In this document: piece after piece, positions 36,133 to 44,550 of the stretch
How the letters are laid out: each line of letters opens with the position of its first letter
How positions within the stretch are numbered: the stretch's first letter is position 1
From: Micromonospora tarensis
Lineage (GTDB): Bacteria; Actinomycetota; Actinomycetes; Mycobacteriales; Micromonosporaceae
Direction of reading: 5' to 3'
Assembly: GCF_016803395.1 (NCBI RefSeq)
Contig: NZ_JAEVHL010000016.1
Coordinates: 1 to 64,000 of the forward strand
Length of the DNA stretch: 64,000 bases
Program-made: the position numbers and the translations under genes
Notes under the pieces: model-generated
Told to the model about the DNA's origin: nothing
The model's input: only the letters and a program-made list of their open reading frames with translations
The model's database searches: none

Positions 36133-38250
36133 ATGACGCCAGGTGATCAGTCGGGTCGGTTTCAGGTTCTCGCCGAACAACGGGCGCTCTGGCGCAGGCA
36201 GGCCAGCGCGATCCCGGGTCTGCTCGGCGGCAAGGCGGTCTGGCTCCCGCTGGTCCTCGAACTCGTCAAGCAGGTCGGCGAGGGTCGCGCGATCGGCCTC
36301 GATGCGAAGCCTGAGTTGTCGTTCGACATCGAGAGCGTCGAACGACGCCAAGGTGGCGCAGCCCCCAGACTGGAGCCGGCCACGTGGCGTGACTACTACG
36401 GCTTCCTGCGCGGGCTCCAACTCGTCGAGAACACCGCGGGCGAGCTTCGCCTCACCGCGACCGGGTCGCGGCTCCAGTCCGAACCGACGCCAGCACGTCT
36501 GGCCGTGATCCTGGCTGATCGCATCAGGTTGTTCGCGGAGGTCCTGTCGCTGATCGCCGGGGAACCGCTCACCCTCGACGAGGTCGATGAGCGCATTCGC
36601 GCTCGGTACAAGCAGTCCTGGAAGAGCAAGGGAAACACGCGCAGCCGAATGGACTGGCAGGAGGTCCTCGGCCTGATCGAGGCGGTCGGCAACCGGCGGT
36701 GGGGCGTCACTGCGGCTGGGCGGGCCGTGCTCGCGGGTCGGGTGCTGGTTGGGCCGGATGCCTTCGACGAAGCGCCGGGAAGCGTGGTCGAGCTTCCTGA
36801 TGCTCCGGCCGAGATCGCTGCTCTGCTGGCGGACTTCTCGACATCGGCCCGCACCCACGAGTCGCGCAATACCTACAACATCTGGGTTCCGTGCCCGCCG
36901 TCGCATCCCAACAAGGTCGAGAATCTCAGAACCATCATGAACGCGGCGCTGGGCAGGATCGAGCGCGGCGAGCTCTTCTCGTTCATCGGCGAGACGTTCG
37001 AGTTGAGGAGCAGCAGCACGGAGTCGATGTTGCCGTTTCTGCGGGCGTCGGGGCTGCTCGTCGAGGTCGGTCGGGGGGTTTTCGAGGCCACCCCGGCGGC
37101 GAGAGCCTGGGTGGAGTCGGGCGAAGACCTGAACTTCGTCCGAATCCTGCACGCGAACATGCGCTTCGTCGGCGAGATGATCCGTGCTGTCGAAGACGAC
37201 GTCACCCGGAACGACATGTACTCGGAAGCCGCCAAATACGGCCTCAATGTCGACAAGTGCCGGTGGATTGCCAGCTTCCTGCTCAACACCGAACTGATCG
37301 AGGAGCCACGCTACGGGAGTCTGCGGGCCACGCCACGAGGGGTCGCGCTCGCGGCCGAGCTGCCGTTGGCCGACCCGCCGAGCACCCCGCACGAGCGTTC
37401 CGCGCAGCCCCAGAACGCCCAACCGGCACCGGACGGGCCCCAGCCGCTTCAGCTGAGGCAGCACCTGATCCGTCTCTCCAGGGAACCCCTGGCGGGAGGC
37501 GAGGGTGCCGGCCGGGCCTTCGAGAAAGCCATCCGTGACGCCTTTCTCGCCATGGGCTTCGAGGCCCGGACGGTCGGCGGATCCGGCGACACGGACATCC
37601 TGGTCCAGTGGCACGAGGCCGACGGGTCACCGTCGACGGCGATCATCGAAGCGAAGGCGCGATCAGCTGGCCAGGTCACCCACACCGACGTCAGCGACGT
37701 GGCGATCGAGACACACAAAGAACGCCATCATGCCGGTTTCATCGCGATCGTCGGCCCCGCTTTCAGCGGCGACACCATGAAGAACATGGCGTCGCAGAAG
37801 AAGTGGGTGCTGCTGGACGCCGACCGGTTGGGAGCGTTGGCGGAGGCCTCGATCGCCCTGGGGCTCCGCCCGTACGAGATAGGACAGTTGTTCCTCGTGC
37901 CGAACGGGCTCGCCGATCTCGACGACCTGATCGCGGACCGCCGGCGAGAGTTGGACATCGTCTCGTTCCTGCTCAGCAAGCTTGTCGAGGAGGAGAGCGA
38001 GGCGGGCGAGGCGATCTCCGCCCGAGACATCTCCCGGGACGGGCGCAGAACGGAGCTCCGCCCGAGCGTCGAAGAGATCGTCGATGCGATCACCGTCGTG
38101 TCCAGCCCGCACGTCGGCGCCCTGCGGTTGGTCGACCCGGCCGACGACCCGAAGTTCGCCACGTACGTTCTCGGCGACGCCCCAGCGGGAGCGAGGCGTC
38201 TGCGCGCCCTGGCCGACGCCATCGACCGCCTACCGGGCGAGGCTCGGTAG
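36133..38250 (+). CDS. PD-(D/E)XK nuclease-like protein with N-terminal winged-helix-like segments
   Basis: The 705-residue protein has repeated short helical/winged-helix-like segments over the first 430 residues (for example WLPLVLELVKQVGEGRAIGL and MLPFLRASGLLVEVGRGVFE). They are followed by a Mrr-like nuclease core: FEKAIRDAFLAMGFEARTVG with Glu464, GGSGDTDILVQW with Asp488, and AIIEAKARSAGQ with Glu506-x-Lys508. The catalytic set of the PD-(D/E)XK fold is thus complete. No helicase, methylase or partner gene lies next to it. A role as a solitary restriction or abortive-defence nuclease is inferred. The stop codon lies inside a 14-bp hairpin. A shared pathway with neighbours is not indicated. 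Confidence 0.75.
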   Translation: MTPGDQSGRFQVLAEQRALWRRQASAIPGLLGGKAVWLPLVLELVKQVGEGRAIGLDAKPELSFDIESVERRQGGAAPRLEPATWRDYYGFLRGLQLVENTAGELRLTATGSRLQSEPTPARLAVILADRIRLFAEVLSLIAGEPLTLDEVDERIRARYKQSWKSKGNTRSRMDWQEVLGLIEAVGNRRWGVTAAGRAVLAGRVLVGPDAFDEAPGSVVELPDAPAEIAALLADFSTSARTHESRNTYNIWVPCPPSHPNKVENLRTIMNAALGRIERGELFSFIGETFELRSSSTESMLPFLRASGLLVEVGRGVFEATPAARAWVESGEDLNFVRILHANMRFVGEMIRAVEDDVTRNDMYSEAAKYGLNVDKCRWIASFLLNTELIEEPRYGSLRATPRGVALAAELPLADPPSTPHERSAQPQNAQPAPDGPQPLQLRQHLIRLSREPLAGGEGAGRAFEKAIRDAFLAMGFEARTVGGSGDTDILVQWHEADGSPSTAIIEAKARSAGQVTHTDVSDVAIETHKERHHAGFIAIVGPAFSGDTMKNMASQKKWVLLDADRLGALAEASIALGLRPYEIGQLFLVPNGLADLDDLIADRRRELDIVSFLLSKLVEEESEAGEAISARDISRDGRRTELRPSVEEIVDAITVVSSPHVGALRLVDPADDPKFATYVLGDAPAGARRLRALADAIDRLPGEAR

Positions 38251-38258
38251 GCGGTCGA
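38222..38258. terminator. Perfect 14-bp hairpin overlapping the nuclease stop codon
   Basis: TCGACCGCCTACCG pairs perfectly with CGGTAGGCGGTCGA around a 9-base loop. The stop codon TAG (38248-38250) lies in the right arm, so the last codons of the gene form half of the stem. It separates the convergent nuclease and chitinase genes. Confidence 0.8.
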
Positions 38259-38393
38259 CGAGTTGGTGGACGGTGCGCTGGGCTGACGGTCGCTGGGCGG
38301 GCCGGGTCAGCCGAGGTCCACGGGCCAGCAGCCACGATCCGTCGCCGGCGTCGGCGGATCAGACGACCGGGTCGCGACCAGGAGGCGGTCCGC

Positions 38394-39740
38394 TCAGCGG
38401 CCCTGGAGGCGCTTCACGTTGTCGCCGAAGGTCCACCCTTTCGAGCCGTCCCAGTTCGCCGACCAGGTCATCAGGCCCTTGAGACCGGGCACCGAGTTCC
38501 AGGCCTGGGTGACCAGCGACGTCGACAGGTAGCCGCCGCCGGCCCCGTTCTGCGCGGGCAGGCCCGGGACCTGCCTGTCGTACGGCACCCGGATGGTGGT
38601 GCCCTGGATGGTGAGGCCGTTGTTCAGGCACTGCGTCTGCACCGTGAAGCCCTGCACCGTGCCCGCCGGGTACGAGTCGCCGGCGCAGCCGTACATGCTG
38701 CCGTTGTAGTACTGCATGTTCAGCCACCAGAGCCGGCCGTTGTCCACGTACTTCTTGATGATCGGCAGGTACGAACCCCAGATCGAGCCGTAGACCACGC
38801 TGCCGCCGGTGACGTAGGCCGTCTCCGGTGCCATGGTCAGGCCGAAGTTCGACGGCATCCGGGCCAGCACACCGTCGATGATCCGGATCAGGTTGGCCTG
38901 CGACGTGGACAGGGTGTTGATGTTGCCGCTGCCGGTCAGGCCGGTCTCGATGTCGATGTCGATGCCGTCGAAGTGGTAGGCCGTCAGGATCGGCACGATC
39001 GTCGCGATGAACCGGTCGGCGACCGCGGCGGAGCTCAGGTCGATGCCCGCGGCGGCCCCGCCGATCGACATCAGGATGGTGGCGCCGGCGGCCTTGGCCT
39101 GGCACATCTCGGCCGGGGTGGCCACCTTCACGCCAGCGTCCATGCCGTTCTCCCAGAGGACCGTGCCGTCCGAGCGGATCACCGGGAACGCCGCGTTGAT
39201 CACGTTGTAGCCGTGTTGGTTGAGCCGGCTGTCGGTGATCGGGATCCAGGCTAGTCCGGGGTGTACCCCGTTGGAGGCGCCGTCCCAGTTCTCCCAGTAG
39301 CCCTGCAACACCTTGCCGGCGGGTCGCGACTTCACCGCGCAGTCCCCACCGGTGGGCGGCGGCGTGGTGGGGGGAGGCGTGGTCGGTGGCGGCGTGGTGG
39401 GCGGCGGGGTCGTCGGTGGCGGCGTGGTGGGCGGCGGAGTGCCCCCGGAGCACGCCCCGAGGTCACGCCAGAGTGACGGGGTCGCGGCGGGGTTCCAGCC
39501 GGCGCCGGGGTGCGCGGTGTGGGCGACCAGAGCCTGGTAGAGCCGGCCGCCGTAGGTGACCTGGGTGCCCGCCTGGTAGGTGGTGCCCTCGGCCCAGGCC
39601 GGGGCGGTGCAGGCGACCATCGGGGCGGCGTTGGCCGAGGACACGGCCGCCATGCTGCTGGGGACGAAGGCCACGGCGGCAGTGACGGTCATCGCCGCCC
39701 GGCCACCACTGCGATGATTCGACGGCTTCTCATGGCTCAC
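38394..39740 (-). CDS. Secreted GH18 chitinase with chitin-binding (CBM5/12) module
   Basis: The 448-residue precursor (GTG 39740) has a signal region ending near SSANA and a CBM5/12-type module (WAEGTTYQAGTQVTYGGRLY, then SLWRDLGAC). A Thr-Pro linker of five TPPPT-type units follows, then a GH18 barrel. The catalytic motif FDGIDIDIE gives Glu265 as the acid, and the SxGG strand (ILMSIGGAAAGIDL) and the C-terminal Trp (LMTWSANWD) are present. It degrades chitin outside the cell. The start is not certain: GGGGA directly abuts the GTG, and an in-frame ATG at 39776 is possible. An A+T-rich upstream region contains an imperfect 16-bp palindrome. Confidence 0.93.
   Translation of the reverse strand: MSHEKPSNHRSGGRAAMTVTAAVAFVPSSMAAVSSANAAPMVACTAPAWAEGTTYQAGTQVTYGGRLYQALVAHTAHPGAGWNPAATPSLWRDLGACSGGTPPPTTPPPTTPPPTTPPPTTPPPTTPPPTGGDCAVKSRPAGKVLQGYWENWDGASNGVHPGLAWIPITDSRLNQHGYNVINAAFPVIRSDGTVLWENGMDAGVKVATPAEMCQAKAAGATILMSIGGAAAGIDLSSAAVADRFIATIVPILTAYHFDGIDIDIETGLTGSGNINTLSTSQANLIRIIDGVLARMPSNFGLTMAPETAYVTGGSVVYGSIWGSYLPIIKKYVDNGRLWWLNMQYYNGSMYGCAGDSYPAGTVQGFTVQTQCLNNGLTIQGTTIRVPYDRQVPGLPAQNGAGGGYLSTSLVTQAWNSVPGLKGLMTWSANWDGSKGWTFGDNVKRLQGR
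39350..39450 (-). repeat. Tandem repeat encoding the chitinase Thr-Pro linker
   Basis: A unit of about 15 bases (PPTTP codons) is repeated five to six times with minor variation (GGCGTGGTGGG-type on the plus strand). Such runs can slip during replication and make linker length variable between strains. Confidence 0.8.
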
Positions 39741-39802
39741 TCCCCAGGCTTCGGCGACCCGCGACCTCCACATATTGACGTTCGTGAGGTTTAATATCAA
39801 GG

Positions 39803-39818
39803 GTTGTTTACAAATAAC
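39803..39818. promoter_or_regulatory. Imperfect 16-bp palindrome in the chitinase promoter region
   Basis: GTTGTTTACAAATAAC is palindromic at 12 of 16 positions and sits 63 bp upstream of the GTG in the only clearly A+T-rich stretch near the gene. It could be an operator for a sugar-responsive repressor. It does not match the DasR site used by other actinomycete chitinases. Confidence 0.35.
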
Positions 39819-40025
39819 GACAAGCTCTGGTCCGCTCCAACCCGCCGAACCACGGCGGGCGGCCGCGGCCGCCCCACCGGGCGTCACGTGGACGAGGACG
39901 ACCGTCACCAGGCCCCGCTGGAGGGCTGCGGTCCTGCCGGTCACTCCGCGGCTCGGCGCGGTGGCGGTGCCGTGCCATCCGTGCAGCCGTGGCAGGTTGT
40001 CAGTGCTGGTGCGCGCACTTCGCAG

Positions 40026-41144
40026 TCACGATGGCTGGACCTGGTCGAAGAGGGCGAGGGCTTGGCGGGGATCCGGGCTCACGAGGCGTTCCAGGCCGGA
40101 CGTCGTGATCTTCGCCCAGCTGTTGGCCCGCGCCCACATCTGTTCCTCGAAGGCGCGGACGGCCTGGTCCAGATCGGCGGGGTCCCTGGCGATGGACTCG
40201 GCGAGTTCGGCGCCTTCCAGCATCGCCAGGTTCGCGCCCGCCCCCAGCGGGGGCATCAGATGGGCGGCGTCACCGAGGAGCGTCACGCCCGGGACGTGGG
40301 TCCAGGTGTGCGACACGGGCAGGACGTGGAGGGGGCGGTGGACGAAGGCGGTGCCGTGGCGGAGGAGCTCAAGGGCGGGCGCGGCCCAGCCGTCGAACAG
40401 AGCCAGCAGGCTTGATCGCACGGCCTCGACATCGGTCAGGTCGAGGTTCGCGTGCCAGTCCAGCGGCGCGCGGAACTGCGCGTACACCTTGACGTGGCCG
40501 CCGCTGTTGCGCTGGGCGACGAGAGCGCGATTGACGCCGTACACCGCCAGCGAACCGTTGCCGACCAACCGGGCGAGGTCCGCGTGGCGGGCGTCGACGT
40601 CGTTGAGGGAGGTTTCGACCGAGCTGATGCCGGTGTAGTGCGGTGTCACCGGCGAGACCGTCGGGCGGATCCGGGACCAGGCGCCGTCCGCCCCGACCGC
40701 CAGGTCGAACGTCTCCTCTCGCCCGTCGTCGAACTGGACCAGGACACCATCGCGGGTGGCTGGCACCACCTGTGTCACACCCCGTCCCCACTGCACGTCG
40801 AGAGGGCCGAGCAGCAGGTCACGCAGCTGTCCTCGGTCGATCTCGGGATTGGCCCGCTCGTCCGGCCGGGGTTGCCAGTCGCGCAGGACTGTCCCGTCCG
40901 TGTCCAGGATGCGCATGGCCTGTCCCTCGGGGCGGGACAGCGCCTGGAACGCTGTCAGCAGCCCCGCCTTCTCCAGCGCCAGCTGGCCCAGCCCTTCGTG
41001 CAGGTCCAGCGTGCCGCCCTGGGGGCGGACGTCGGGGGCGGGATCGCGCTCGAGGACGGCGATGGGATAGTCGTGGCGGTGCAGGACACGGGCGAAGGTC
41101 AGCCCGGCAGGACCGGCACCGACCACAGCAATGCGGTGTCTCAT
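40026..41144 (-). CDS. FAD-dependent monooxygenase (TetX/PHBH type)
   Basis: The 372-residue protein has the GxGxxG dinucleotide fold at residues 6-14 (AVVGAGPAGLTFARVLHRHDYP), the DG motif (LAVGADGAWSRIRPTVSP), and the second FAD motif HVPGVTLLGDAAHLMPPLGAGANLA. This places it with class A flavin monooxygenases such as TetX, which hydroxylate aromatic or tetracycline-type substrates. The ATG lies two bases from a long palindrome shared with the divergent TetR gene, so repression is expected and the substrate may be the TetR ligand. A role in drug detoxification is inferred. Confidence 0.88.
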   Translation of the reverse strand: MRHRIAVVGAGPAGLTFARVLHRHDYPIAVLERDPAPDVRPQGGTLDLHEGLGQLALEKAGLLTAFQALSRPEGQAMRILDTDGTVLRDWQPRPDERANPEIDRGQLRDLLLGPLDVQWGRGVTQVVPATRDGVLVQFDDGREETFDLAVGADGAWSRIRPTVSPVTPHYTGISSVETSLNDVDARHADLARLVGNGSLAVYGVNRALVAQRNSGGHVKVYAQFRAPLDWHANLDLTDVEAVRSSLLALFDGWAAPALELLRHGTAFVHRPLHVLPVSHTWTHVPGVTLLGDAAHLMPPLGAGANLAMLEGAELAESIARDPADLDQAVRAFEEQMWARANSWAKITTSGLERLVSPDPRQALALFDQVQPS

Positions 41145-41145
41145 G

Positions 41146-41180
41146 GCGATACACTGTATTTCTCCCTTACGGTGTATCGC
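41146..41180. promoter_or_regulatory. Palindromic operator between monooxygenase and TetR genes
   Basis: GCGATACAC and its complement GTGTATCGC are perfect 9-bp arms 17 bases apart. Including the next four bases (TGTA/TACG) gives 13-bp arms with one mismatch around a 9-base centre. It lies within the 54-bp divergent gap, over the presumed promoters of both genes, so the TetR protein probably represses both. Confidence 0.75.
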
Positions 41181-41198
41181 AACAGCAGCGGAGTGACA

Positions 41199-41891
41199 AT
41201 GACTGTGTGGGACCGGCCGGAGCCGCCTGATCGTCCCGTGCCGCTCGACCGGGAGCGGATCGTCGCCGCCGCCCTCTCGCTGGCCGACGAGGGTGGGCTG
41301 GAGGCGGTGTCGTTGCGCAAGGTCGCGGCCCGGCTGAACGCCGGGCCGATGCGGCTGTACGGATACATCGCCACCAAGGAGGAGCTGTTCGACCTCCTGG
41401 TGGACGAGGTCTACGCCGAGGTTCTCCCCGAGGAGCGGACCGATGAGTGGCGGGAGGCGCTGCGCACCCTCGCCCACCGCACCAGGCGGGCCGCCCTGCG
41501 TCACGAATGGCTGGCCGACCTGCTCGGCGGCCGCCCGACCCTGGGCCCGAACGGACTCGCCGTGGCCGAGGCCATGCTGTCCGCCCTCGATGGCCTCGCC
41601 GACGTCGACACCGTCATGCGCGCCGTGGGCACTGTCAACGCGTACGTCATCGGCGCGATCAGGGGCGAGATCGCGAACCTGCGGGCCGAGCGCGCCACCG
41701 GGCTGTCCAAGCGCGACTGGCAGCGCGCCGCCGGCCCGCGCCTGAGCAGGGCGTTGGCCACGGGCGCCTTTCCGGCGCTGAGCAAGGCCGTCTACGACGG
41801 CACGGACGTGGACCCCGAGACGACCTTCGCGACCGGTCTGGACTGGGTCCTCGACGCCGTGGCCGCGAAGCTCACCCGGTCGTCCGCGTGA
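41199..41891 (+). CDS. TetR-family regulator
   Basis: The 230-residue protein has a TetR helix-turn-helix at about residues 18-62 (LDRERIVAAALSLADEGGLE, then RKVAARLNAGPMRLYGYIATKEELFD). The C-terminal part matches the TetR C-terminal ligand-binding type with ADVDTVMRAVGTVNAYVIGA. ATG 41199 follows GGAG at five bases. Divergent from the FAD monooxygenase and separated by a strong palindrome, it is the likely repressor of both genes. Its inducer may be the substrate of that enzyme. Confidence 0.9.
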   Translation: MTVWDRPEPPDRPVPLDRERIVAAALSLADEGGLEAVSLRKVAARLNAGPMRLYGYIATKEELFDLLVDEVYAEVLPEERTDEWREALRTLAHRTRRAALRHEWLADLLGGRPTLGPNGLAVAEAMLSALDGLADVDTVMRAVGTVNAYVIGAIRGEIANLRAERATGLSKRDWQRAAGPRLSRALATGAFPALSKAVYDGTDVDPETTFATGLDWVLDAVAAKLTRSSA

Positions 41892-41944
41892 CGCTCGATT
41901 CCGGGCCGAACCCGGTTCGTTAGCGGTTCAGGTCAGGTGGGGGA

Positions 41945-42058
41945 TCAGCAGGTGCGCGGCTGCCACGTCACCTTCGTCACGAACGCGGGCACGTACAGGT
42001 TCTCGCTGCCGGGCCGCACGCACATCTCGCCGGTGTGCGTCGTCCCGAGGTTGAAAAG
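41945..42058 (-). pseudogene. C-terminal fragment of a secreted protein
   Basis: The frame encodes only LFNLGTTHTGEMCVRPGSEN and LYVPAFVTKVTWQPRTC before a stop, bounded upstream by another stop. Two Cys and an alternating strand pattern suggest the end of an extracellular beta-domain. The remainder of the gene is missing, and the adjacent repeat at 42163 may mark the site of rearrangement. Confidence 0.35.
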
Positions 42059-42162
42059 CTACAGTGGGAAAGTTGCGTCGTCAAGCATTCGCGGCTATCG
42101 ATGGAGCAACGGTGCCGCCTGCGCGAGGGCTCAACTGACGCCGTCCTTGACCGGGCGCGGTG

Positions 42163-42210
42163 CGTCCGCCCGCGGAGCGTGTGCTGCGTCCGCCGGCGGA
42201 GCGTGTGCTC
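42163..42210. repeat. Two tandem 24-bp repeats
   Basis: The unit CGTCCGCCSGCGGAGCGTGT-GCTG is present twice in a row with one base change, just downstream of the methyltransferase gene in a non-coding region. Each unit is itself a partial palindrome (CCGCSSGCGG). Confidence 0.6.
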
Positions 42211-42235
42211 CGCCGACGGATCGCAGCGGCGGCGG

Positions 42236-43075
42236 CTACGGTTTGCGGGCGAGGAGCCCGACGAAGGTGTGATAGGTGTCGGTCTGCGCCGGAGCGGGCG
42301 CACCCGGCTCTGGACGCCACTCGGCCAGCGGCACCAGCCCCGGCTCGAGCAGCTCCAGTCCGTCGGCGAACGAGAGGATCTCCTCGTCCGTACGCCAGCG
42401 GCCGGTGCCCAGCGACTCGTTGAAGATTCGCTCGACCTCGCGGGCCTTGCGGGAGCCCTCTGGGTCCCGCGCGCCCGGGTCGCGGAAGTGCGAGATCGCG
42501 ACGTAGCTGCCGGAGGGCAGCGCGTCGATCAACTCGGCCGCCACCGCACGCGGATCCTCGTCGTCACCGAGGTGGTGCAGGATCGCGAAGAGCAACAACC
42601 CGATCGGCCGGTCGAAGTCCAGGAACCGACGTGCGTCCGGGTGGTTGAGGATGTCCTGCGGCGCCCGGATGTCCGCCTGGATCACCGTCGCGGTGCCCTC
42701 GGCGGCGAGCAGGGCCCGCCCGTGCGTCAGGACGATCGGGTCATTGTCCACATACACCACCTGAGCCTTCGGGTTCTGCTCGGTGGCGACCTCGTGCACG
42801 TTGCCCTGGGTGGGAAGCCCCGACCCGATGTCGAGGAACTGGTCGATGCCCGCCTCGCTGACCAGGAAGCGAATCACTCGACGCAGAAAGGCCCGGTTGG
42901 CCTGGCCGGCTGCCGGCCCGTCCGGGGTGATCCGCAGGGCGTGCTCGGCGACCTTCCGATCGGCCTCGAAGTTGTCCTTGCCGCCCAGGAAGAAGTCATA
43001 GACCCGAGCCACGCTGGGAATGTTGGGGTCGATGCCGGAGGGGGCCGCTTTGTCGCGGGTCACAGGCGTCTCCAT
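42236..43075 (-). CDS. SAM-dependent methyltransferase, PF04672 type
   Basis: The 279-residue protein has the hallmarks of the actinobacterial S-adenosyl methyltransferase family PF04672: IDPNIPSVARVYDFFLGGKDNF at the start, FLDIGSGLPTQGNVHEVA as motif I, VVYVDNDPIVLTHGRAL and DFDRPIGLLLFAILHHL. The family is expanded in actinomycetes and its substrates are largely unknown. The gene is complete (ATG 43075, stop TAG 42236). It has no operon partner; the MFS exporter behind it runs the same way but starts far upstream. Confidence 0.92.
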   Translation of the reverse strand: METPVTRDKAAPSGIDPNIPSVARVYDFFLGGKDNFEADRKVAEHALRITPDGPAAGQANRAFLRRVIRFLVSEAGIDQFLDIGSGLPTQGNVHEVATEQNPKAQVVYVDNDPIVLTHGRALLAAEGTATVIQADIRAPQDILNHPDARRFLDFDRPIGLLLFAILHHLGDDEDPRAVAAELIDALPSGSYVAISHFRDPGARDPEGSRKAREVERIFNESLGTGRWRTDEEILSFADGLELLEPGLVPLAEWRPEPGAPAPAQTDTYHTFVGLLARKP

Positions 43076-43194
43076 TCGATTCGGATCAGCGTGGGCTGAG
43101 GTCTGTGCGCGGCAATGCCCGCGTTGCGGCGAGTGTAGCGATCGGGAGGGCTGAATTTGACCCCGGCTGGTATCGCTCCCAGTGGAGCGTTTCC

Positions 43195-44459
43195 TTACCA
43201 GCGCACCCGTCGGGCGAAGCGGACTGGACGGCTCGTGCCGCGGCTGCTGGGCGTGGTGGTTTGGCGCGCCAACCGGATCGGCTCTGCCCGGCGTTCTCCG
43301 CCCGACCGGTCGAGCGCGGGCCGGATGAGTCGTTCGCCCAGAGCCAGCACCAGAGCGACGACGCCGAGCAGGGCGCCGATCAGCACCGTGGTGCGCACGC
43401 CGTGGCTCGGTAGGGCGAGGCCGCCGACGAACGCGCCGGCGGTGATGCCGACGTTGACCGCGGCGGAGACCGTGGCGGCGGCGAGATCGGCGCGCCCGGG
43501 CGCCACCTGCAGCACGAGGCCGCCGAGCGCCGCGGTGAACGCGGCGAACGCCAGTCCGCCCAGCGCGATCAGGCCGACCGACAGCGACGGCTGTTGGCCG
43601 AGTGTGTACAGCCCGAGCAGTGCCGCCGACTGCAGTGCGACGGTGGTGAGCAGAGCGAGCCACGGGTTGCGGTCCAGTAGCGCGCCGACGGCGAGGATGC
43701 CGAGCACGCTCGCGATGCCCCGCGCCAACAGGATGACCCCGACTGACGAGGCGGACAATCCGCTGACCTCGGTGACGAAGAGGGCGACGTAGGTGTAGGC
43801 GGCGATGGCCCCGGCGGTCGCCAGGACGGCCACCGCCACCAGCAGCCAGAAGCGTCGCGCGTCGGGGTCGCGCCCCGGGCGGCGTGTCCCTCTTCCGGCC
43901 GGGTCGAGGGCAGCAGTGCGGCCACCACGACGAGCACCACCGCGCCGAGCCCGGCCACCGCCAGGAACGAGGCCCGCCAGCCGGCGCGGTCGCCCAGCCA
44001 GGTGCCGGCGGGCACGCCCAGGGCCAACGCGACGGTGCCGCCGGCGAAGACGACCGCTACCACCCGCCCGCGTAGTGCGGGCCGGAACAACTCGGCCGCG
44101 GCCGGCACCACCACGGCCCAGAACAGCGCATGGGTCGCCGCGGTGACCATCCTGGCCGCGAGGAGCAGCGTGAAGGTGCTTGTGAACGCCGTGACGGCGG
44201 TGCTGAGGACGAAACCGACCAGGAGCGCCGACAGTAGCCATCGGCGAGGGACCCGGCGGACCAGCGCCGTCAACGGCACCGAGGCGACCATCACCACCGC
44301 GCCGTACGCGGTGACCAGCGTGCCCACCCGCGGCGGTGAGACGGCCAGGTCGGCCGCCATCGGGAGCAGCAGCCCGATCGGTAGCGCCTCGGCGGTGGTG
44401 TAGAGGAACGTCCCGCCGGAGAGGCCGATCAGCGCCCCCACTGCCCGCCAGCGTTCCAT
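43195..44459 (-). pseudogene. MFS exporter, interrupted by a frame break
   Basis: Two overlapping frames make one protein. The first encodes the N-terminal six helices (LYTTAEALPIGLLLPMAADL, TLVTAYGAVVMVASVPLTAL, ALALGVPAGTWLGDRAGWRA) as in the AraJ/CynX-type drug exporters. The second encodes the rest (WLLVAVAVLATAGAIAAYTY to RTTVLIGALLGVVALVLALG). The join is at RPEEGHAARG-RDPDARRFWLL, near 43876-43886, in a GGGG run where one base has been lost or gained. Joined length is about 421 residues, normal for the family. The divergent CGNR regulator suggests inducible efflux. It may be intact in the organism. Confidence 0.85.
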
Positions 44460-44473
44460 CGGACCTCCCGTTG

Positions 44474-44539
44474 TTACCAGTGAAACCAGCTATGACGGAA
44501 ACATGCTAGTGGCGTCCATCGATCCGGGTCAACTGGTAA
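44474..44539. promoter_or_regulatory. Spaced inverted repeat between MFS and CGNR genes
   Basis: TTACCAGT (44474-44481) and ACTGGTAA (44532-44539) are perfect inverted 8-mers 50 bp apart in the 91-bp divergent gap, each near one of the start codons. They could be two half-sites bound by the CGNR protein. Confidence 0.45.
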
Positions 44540-44550
44540 AGTGGGTTTCG

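Noticed and set aside
37608..39254. 548-codon plus-strand frame
   Set aside because: Crosses the end of the nuclease gene and the reverse strand of the chitinase; Arg/Gly-rich, no domains.
39350..39450. CRISPR-like array
   Set aside because: The short repeats are contiguous and encode the Thr-Pro linker; no spacers.
39741..39900. DasR-type site upstream of the chitinase
   Set aside because: Only a half-like GGACCAGA is seen; the palindromic consensus is not present.
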